From contig JBGQAL010000108.1 in the NCBI GenBank assembly GCA_041494285.1, positions 1 to 9,553 on the forward strand: DNA of 9,553 nt, given 5' to 3'. Below are positions 5,271 through 9,553 of this stretch, one piece after another. The DNA comes from Fen-7 sp041494285. GTDB taxonomy: Archaea > Halobacteriota > Methanosarcinia > Methanotrichales > Methanotrichaceae. How positions within the stretch are numbered: position 1 is the first letter of the stretch; every line of letters starts with the position of its first letter. The notes beneath the pieces were generated by a model. It saw nothing but the letters and a program-made list of their open reading frames with translations, made no database searches and was not told the origin of the DNA. The position numbers and the translations under genes were made by a program.

Positions 5271-7112
5271 TTACCCGAATCTGCTCAGCCAGAGGGCCAA
5301 GTTAGCCACTGCCCATAAAGGCATAGGATCGCTTTTTGAAGGATCGGACTCTATCCGATCAAACATTTTTCTAAACTCGAGGATATTGGCGTACTTCCAG
5401 ACCACATGATGATCGCCAGAGGCCAGAGATCTAAGAATTTCGCAATCCACTGAGAGTAACCGCTGGTCGAAGTTAGAGCTTAAATTAGCCTTACCTCCCC
5501 TCATTCTTATCCTTTCAGGCAATATGCCCTTCAACGCTTCCCTCATGATCCACCTGGAATAACCATGTCTTAGCCTCTGATCTGAAGGCAAGGCCAGGCT
5601 GAACTCGACGACCCTCTTATCGAAGAATGGGTGGCTGCACTCTACAGAAAATGCTCCTGCTATATGGTCAGCAGCCTCCAGGAGGTACTGCAGGAACCCA
5701 TCTTCGAGGGCTTCAAGCATATAATTTCTGGGCATCCTGAGACGCTCATCCTCGATCTCCAGTTTGGATTTTAATTCTATCCTTTTAGCGAAATCAGGAC
5801 TAAAGTAAACCCTGGAGTAATCGTATGCAGTACGCTTCCTGAGCATCTTCCAGATGCGGACGAACCAATAAGGTGCCATAGGTGCTATGCATCTTGTCCA
5901 GATCAGTTGTCTAGTAGGTATTTTAAACGTCAGCTTCAGACCATTCATTTCGTCCAGGAGGCTCCTCCAGCAGAAGGATTTGAACTTCTCTTCTAACAGA
6001 AATAAGCCATGAGAAATAACTGTATCTCCATCAAATCCATCCAGTAATACCCTAATACCGGCCTGGCTGGCTGACCGGCAGACTTCCCTATTCCAAAAGA
6101 GGTTAGGAATCCAGAATGGCTGATCTACTTCGTCGAATATTTCATCTATTTCTCCCAGCGGGCTTAGCCTATCAGCCCTGATGAAATGTAGATTCATGTT
6201 GCCCCTGGACAGCACTTCTTTAATGTACGGGGTCTCATCGCACTTCGGCGCGTCGGGAAATACGGCCGAAAATGTATCAAGATGCCTGCCCTGCTTGGAT
6301 AATGTCAAGCTGGCCAGACAGCATACGGATGAGGAATCCAGGCCACCGCTAAGGGTCGATCCCACAGGAAATACGCAGCGCGTCCGGCATCGCACAGCCT
6401 CATTGAATACCTTCAGGAACTCCACCGCATACTCCTGATCCGATGAGCACCTGATCCTCCTGGTTGGATCGAGCCTCCAATATCTATTGGGATCACCAGG
6501 AAACATTAATGAGTGAGCAGCTGGCAGCCTCTTAATGTCCTTGTAGAATGTCATTACCCGGTCATCAAGAACTGTTGCTAGGTAGTTGGCCACCATCTCT
6601 TCGTTGAGCACTCTTGGAACTTCCGGCAACTGGAGCAGGGCTTTGATCTCTGAGGCAAAGGCAAAGACTTCACCAGAACAGTAGTAATAGAAAGGCCTAA
6701 CACCCATGTGATCTCTTGCACAGAATACTCGACCTACCCTTTCATCCCATATGGCGAAAGCAAAATCACCTAAAAGCTCCTCAGGGCAGCGCTCATTCCA
6801 ATTGCGATAGGCATTCAGTATGATCCTACTATCAGTCGCCGTCTCTGGCAGACAAAGCTTCTCCAATAATTCAGCCCGATTATCTATCCTGGCATCGGCC
6901 ACGATGGTTGTTTTCCTTTCAGTATAGGGCTGGTTTTCTTTGAGCGACTCGGGAGTTGTGCAGAGCATTGCATGGCCTAAACCTATATTATCCTGAATGA
7001 AGGTACTGGATCTATCAGGCCCTCGATGCTTCATGCTTTGAACCATATCATCCAGTCTAACCCTTGATACTGTCCCGCCGCCTGGATAGTATATGCCGCA
7101 AATAGCGCTCAT
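5271..7112 (-). CDS. Asparagine-synthetase-like macrolactam synthetase (lasso cyclase, C protein)
   Basis: This 613-aa enzyme should adenylate an Asp or Glu side chain of the precursor with ATP and let the new N-terminus attack it to form the macrolactam ring. It starts MSAICGIYYPGG, and the N-terminal glutaminase-like domain (about 1-190) contains the HRGPD, VADARIDNR and GDFAFAIWD motifs. The ATP-pyrophosphatase domain shows SGGLDSSS (residues 255-262), CDETPYI (about 291-297) and LLDGFDGDTVISHG, a version of the asparagine synthetase motif characteristic of lasso cyclases. ATG 7112 is preferred over GTG 7118 because GGAGTGATC ends directly before it, with good spacing. The upstream B2 stop lies 3 bases before this ATG, so translation is probably coupled. 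Length and motif order appear complete. Confidence 0.92.
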   Translation of the reverse strand: MSAICGIYYPGGGTVSRVRLDDMVQSMKHRGPDRSSTFIQDNIGLGHAMLCTTPESLKENQPYTERKTTIVADARIDNRAELLEKLCLPETATDSRIILNAYRNWNERCPEELLGDFAFAIWDERVGRVFCARDHMGVRPFYYYCSGEVFAFASEIKALLQLPEVPRVLNEEMVANYLATVLDDRVMTFYKDIKRLPAAHSLMFPGDPNRYWRLDPTRRIRCSSDQEYAVEFLKVFNEAVRCRTRCVFPVGSTLSGGLDSSSVCCLASLTLSKQGRHLDTFSAVFPDAPKCDETPYIKEVLSRGNMNLHFIRADRLSPLGEIDEIFDEVDQPFWIPNLFWNREVCRSASQAGIRVLLDGFDGDTVISHGLFLLEEKFKSFCWRSLLDEMNGLKLTFKIPTRQLIWTRCIAPMAPYWFVRIWKMLRKRTAYDYSRVYFSPDFAKRIELKSKLEIEDERLRMPRNYMLEALEDGFLQYLLEAADHIAGAFSVECSHPFFDKRVVEFSLALPSDQRLRHGYSRWIMREALKGILPERIRMRGGKANLSSNFDQRLLSVDCEILRSLASGDHHVVWKYANILEFRKMFDRIESDPSKSDPMPLWAVANLALWLSRFG

Positions 7113-7114
7113 GA

Positions 7115-7528
7115 TCACTCCAGAACATACAAGGGCTTGTACTGACGGGCGGAGCCACCCAGAATCACGACACCATTCTGCTCGATCCAGGCGTGGGCAG
7201 CAAAGCCATTGCAGGTGTCTACGCCTATCCGCAGAGTTGAACTATAGCCATTCCAGGCGAGTAGCATCTTGGCTGCCAGAGCTTGAGTTAGACATGTAGC
7301 ATTGAGCACATATTTGCTTGCTGTCTCCACCGACCAGACAAGCTCCTCAATCGTTAGTTTTCCTATCTCTGGCTTTGCCTTCATTACGGACGCCAATTTT
7401 CTTATACATGAGTGGGGCAGAACCCAAAGCCTTATCCGGATGATCCAGAGCGCTCCTAAGGCCGTCAGGAAGATCCCCTTTTTGCGGCCGGACAGCTTAA
7501 GGAACTTAACTAACCTCGATAAGGCCAT
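7115..7528 (-). CDS. Lasso peptide biosynthesis B2 protein (transglutaminase-like leader peptidase)
   Basis: This 137-aa protein matches the stand-alone B2 proteases, which cut the leader off while B1 holds it. The catalytic Cys is in ATCLTQALAAKMLL (Cys79) and the His in FAAHAWIEQNG (His112), the usual spacing for this fold. The C-terminus VVILGGSARQYKPL is like many B2 proteins, but at the place where McjB is remembered to carry its catalytic Asp (12 residues after the His) there is Gly124. The N-terminus has a basic, hydrophobic segment (KKGIFLTALGALWIIRIRLWVL) common in B2s. Its start lies inside the end of B1 (23-base overlap) and its end abuts the cyclase, so the three are probably made together. 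Confidence 0.9.
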   Translation of the reverse strand: MALSRLVKFLKLSGRKKGIFLTALGALWIIRIRLWVLPHSCIRKLASVMKAKPEIGKLTIEELVWSVETASKYVLNATCLTQALAAKMLLAWNGYSSTLRIGVDTCNGFAAHAWIEQNGVVILGGSARQYKPLYVLE

Positions 7529-7781
7529 ATGATTCCAAGTTAGTGAAGAAATCGATCATATCCTTTGCGCATTGCTCCCTATCTACATCGTATTCAGAGG
7601 TCACGGTATTCACTACTTGATCGACTGTCATACCCGATTGTACGAGTTTCCAGATCAGGGCTCCGATATCATCCAGGCCATAGTAGACGCCATTTTTGAC
7701 ATTGAGAACTACTGCCTCCTCGGCCAAATCGCAAGAGACATGATCCGCAACTGCCTTAATATTAGATTCAAGAGTTATCAT
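7506..7781 (-). CDS. Lasso peptide biosynthesis B1 protein (PqqD-like precursor recognition element)
   Basis: At 91 aa this is a typical stand-alone RiPP recognition element of the PqqD fold, a small wing of strands and helices that binds the Tyr-x-x-Pro leader and delivers it to B2. Typical family sequence is seen in AVVLNVKNGVYYGLDDIGAL (residues about 23-42), then IWKLVQSGMTVDQVVNTV, the acidic YDVDREQCAKDMIDFF helix, and the terminal YGLIEV strand. It has no catalytic motif. It is the first gene of the operon, starting at ATG 7781 with no strong ribosome site, and faces the BKACE gene across an 80-base divergent gap. Confidence 0.9.
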   Translation of the reverse strand: MITLESNIKAVADHVSCDLAEEAVVLNVKNGVYYGLDDIGALIWKLVQSGMTVDQVVNTVTSEYDVDREQCAKDMIDFFTNLESYGLIEVS

Positions 7782-7861
7782 ATCAGCGATCTTTAATAGA
7801 CTTCTTATCTTTAATCTTGCGAGCAGGAATATATATTATAGGTGAGGCCATTGAGCTATGG
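7782..7861. promoter_or_regulatory. Divergent promoter region between the RiPP operon and the BKACE gene
   Basis: These 80 bases must drive both directions unless transcription comes from farther away. AATATATATT at 7828-7837 is a perfect 10-bp palindrome and could act as a TATA element on both strands. Its centre is about 29 bases from the BKACE ATG and about 51 from the B1 ATG. Toward B1, the 9-base direct repeat ATCTTTAAT occurs at 7789-7797 and 7807-7815, 18 bases apart, a spacing that could suit an operator. No regulator gene is seen nearby. Confidence 0.4.
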
Positions 7862-8708
7862 ATGCCAATTGAGGAGAAGCTGATTATAAAGCTGGCTCCT
7901 ACAGGGATGATCCCCACAAAGGACCAGACTATACACGTTCCTATCACCCCCGAAGAGATAGCTGAGGATACATACAAGGCTTATAGGCTGGGAGCTTCCG
8001 TTGTCCATGTCCATGCAAGGGATGAGCAAGGAAGGCCGACCCATAAGAAGGAACGCTTTGAGGAGAGCTTCAAGCTGATAAAGGAAAAGTGTCCGGATAT
8101 AATAATTTGTGCCACTTACTAGCGGCAGGGTGACTCCACAAGTTGAGCACCGATCTGAAGTCCTGGCTCTAAGACCGGAGATGGCAAGCCTTACTGTTGG
8201 TTCTATGAACTTCCCTAATTACCCTAGTGTTAACTCTTTCCAGACTATAAGGAATTTAGCTAGGATCATGAGGGAGAACGAAGTCCTTCCTGAGCTGGAG
8301 ATATTTGAATCGGGATTCATTAATACTGCAAATTACCTGGCCAAAAATGGAGATCTCAAGCAACCCATGCATTTCAACCTACTGCTAGGCTCTCTTGGAA
8401 GCATTCCAGCCGATATGAAGGACCTAGTATATCTGGTGGGCTCATTGCCTCCAGATAGCACCTGGTCTGCTACAGGGGTGGGGCGGTTCCAGACTAAGAT
8501 AAATGTAGCATCGATGCTGATGGGAGGCCATGTCAGGGTCGGCATTGAGGATAGTATTTACTATAATTACCCGAAGAAAGAGCTAGCGACCAACGAGGTG
8601 CTGGTCAAGAGGGTAGTAAGGCTCGCCGAGGACCTGGGAAGAGAGATAGCCACACCTGATGAAGCAAGGGAGACACTTGGGATCAAAAGAGCCAATGGAG
8701 GTAACTGA
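7862..8708 (+). pseudogene. BKACE-family (DUF849) beta-keto acid cleavage enzyme, interrupted by a frameshift
   Basis: Members of this family use a bound zinc to cleave a beta-keto acid with acetyl-CoA; the known example is 3-keto-5-aminohexanoate cleavage enzyme, and the substrate here cannot be told. The first part, MPIEEKLIIKLAPTG to PDIIICATY, ends at TAG 8120-8122. The next frame continues at once with TSGRVTPQVEHRSEV to the stop at 8706-8708. Removing one T of CTTACT near 8116-8117 restores ATTSGR and a whole protein of about 281 aa, a normal length. Zinc ligands His49 and His51 are in VVHVHARD, and the later GGHVRVGIED supplies the third His. ATG 7862 fits the family start better than a TTG at 7817. 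The shift is either a real mutation or a sequencing error. Confidence 0.85.
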
Positions 8709-9553
8709 GAAGCAGCTATCTGAGAACCTAAAAGCCTTAGGGATAGTGCGAGGAGATCATCTCAGTGTTGGCATAGCGTTGAGCAAAGTCGGCTGGGTGG
8801 AAGGGGGTCCAGATGGGTTTATAGATGCAATCTTAGGTGTCCTGGGTCCAGAGGGCACTCTTATGGTGAACACGCATAATTACTATTACTTCCATCCTGA
8901 GGGGGCAAGAGCCCATCCGTTCGATATAACAGTCCCATGCATAACAGGGGCTGTGGCGGAGACATTGAGAAAGCGCCCTGGAGCTCAAAGGAGCCGTCAC
9001 CCTTCGAAATCGGTGGCAGCAATAGGTAGACTTGCAGGATGCCTCACAAGTCCCCATATTCCTGAATCCGAACCCTATCTGCCCTATACTATTCTATCAA
9101 ATGTTGGCGGAAAGTCCCTTTTCATAGGCCTAGGGGATAACTTAGTAGCGATCAGGCATGCTGCCCAATACAAAGCAGGTCTGATTAATGCCGCAGCCAT
9201 AAAGCTGTATACGAGTTATAAAGAAGGCGAGATGATTCAGATCCTGGCTAGCACTGATTATCATGCCTGCTGCAACGCTTTACATAAACTCGTCCCGCAC
9301 ATGCGTCATAAAGGGTTGCTGAGAGAAGGAATGATAGGCAATGCTCATTCTATCCTAGTCGATACCAAGGAAGCGCTTGATGCCATGACGGAAGTCTTGG
9401 TAAGGAACCCCGCGCTGACACTCTGCGATGAGATCTCATGCGTATGGTGCAGGGAACTGGAGCGAAATTTGGAGCTTTACGATTCAATAGAAGACCCAAA
9501 GATATTTCAGAGCAACTCGATTCTAAGGGAACTCTTGAAGATGATCAATGCTC
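8695..9553 (+). CDS. AAC(3)-family N-acetyltransferase, running off the right edge
   Basis: The frame is open from ATG 8695 to the window end (286 codons), near full length for this family of acetyl-CoA-dependent aminoglycoside 3-N-acetyltransferase relatives. Family motifs are VEGGPDGFIDAILGVLGPEGTLMV (about 35-58), GAVAETLRKRPGAQRSRHPS (about 85-104), SVAAIG, GGKSLFIGLG (about 138-147) and a late CDEISCVWCRELE. The usual His of VHSSLS is replaced by Gly26 (LSVGIALS), and HxxE reads HAAQ (His155, Gln158). It overlaps the BKACE end by 14 bases, so the pair is probably one operon. Many relatives act on sugars or metabolites rather than antibiotics; resistance should not be assumed. Confident in family, not in substrate. 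Confidence 0.8.
   Translation, partial: MEVTEKQLSENLKALGIVRGDHLSVGIALSKVGWVEGGPDGFIDAILGVLGPEGTLMVNTHNYYYFHPEGARAHPFDITVPCITGAVAETLRKRPGAQRSRHPSKSVAAIGRLAGCLTSPHIPESEPYLPYTILSNVGGKSLFIGLGDNLVAIRHAAQYKAGLINAAAIKLYTSYKEGEMIQILASTDYHACCNALHKLVPHMRHKGLLREGMIGNAHSILVDTKEALDAMTEVLVRNPALTLCDEISCVWCRELERNLELYDSIEDPKIFQSNSILRELLKMINA

Noticed and set aside
4924..5305. Plus-strand ORFs of 76 and 72 aa across the precursor region
   Set aside because: They are antisense to the two precursor genes, which have leader motifs, strong ribosome sites and silent-change evidence. The plus-strand frames show no comparable support.
1215..6438. Several plus-strand ORFs of 60-130 aa opposite the exporter, NTase, kinase and cyclase genes
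   Set aside because: All are antisense to well-supported genes, have no recognisable motif and are explained by codon bias of the opposite strand.
7817..7861. TTG start giving the BKACE 15 extra residues
   Set aside because: The extra residues do not look like the family N-terminus, and they cover the AT-rich promoter-like box; ATG 7862 starts where the family usually does.
8109..8708. Separate 199-aa gene starting at GTG 8109
   Set aside because: Its beginning matches the middle of a BKACE protein and continues directly from the preceding frame, so it is the second half of one frameshifted gene.
1..9553. CRISPR array, tRNA or rRNA gene
   Set aside because: No regularly spaced repeats, tRNA cloverleaf with CCA/TTCGA-type arm or rRNA sequence was seen; the only repeat pair is the precursor duplication.

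Overview
The window holds a nearly complete lasso-peptide-type RiPP gene cluster on the minus strand (about 7781 down to 974). It is followed by a divergent plus-strand pair, a frameshifted beta-keto acid cleavage enzyme (BKACE/DUF849) and an AAC(3)-family acetyltransferase that runs off the right edge. The left ~970 bases are gene-poor and look decayed. They contain a probable transposase tail, one small unknown ORF and about 530 bases with no convincing gene.

Organism: I cannot name it. Rich use of AGG and ATA codons, strong GGAG/GGGAG-type ribosome sites, TTTAAATA/TTTATATA-like boxes in the intergenic DNA and an IS5-type transposase tail suggest a euryarchaeon such as a methanogen of the Methanosarcinales/Methanotrichales type. 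A bacterial host is not excluded (about 55:45 by my judgement).

Layout, in the direction of cluster transcription: B1 (PqqD-like RRE, 7781-7506), B2 (transglutaminase-like leader peptidase, 7528-7115), C (asparagine-synthetase-like macrolactam synthetase, 7112-5271), two tandem precursor genes missed by length-based ORF calling (5105-4974 and 4942-4820), an HPr-kinase-like peptide kinase (4768-3884), an NTP_transf_5 nucleotidyltransferase-like protein (3891-2776) and a one-chain ABC exporter (2788-974, GTG start). Most neighbouring genes overlap or nearly touch, so they are likely one operon. The 165-base gap between C and the first precursor is the main exception; it holds a perfect 9-bp stem-loop followed by TTTT and TATA-like boxes.

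Inferred pathway: B1 binds the precursor leader, B2 cuts it off, C adenylates an acidic side chain and closes the macrolactam, the kinase and NTase-like protein tailor the peptide, and the ABC protein exports it. The most interesting points are that neither precursor fits the usual lasso ring rule (Gly/Ala/Ser/Cys at position 1 and Asp/Glu at 7-9), and that neither ends in the Ser that the known lasso kinase modifies.
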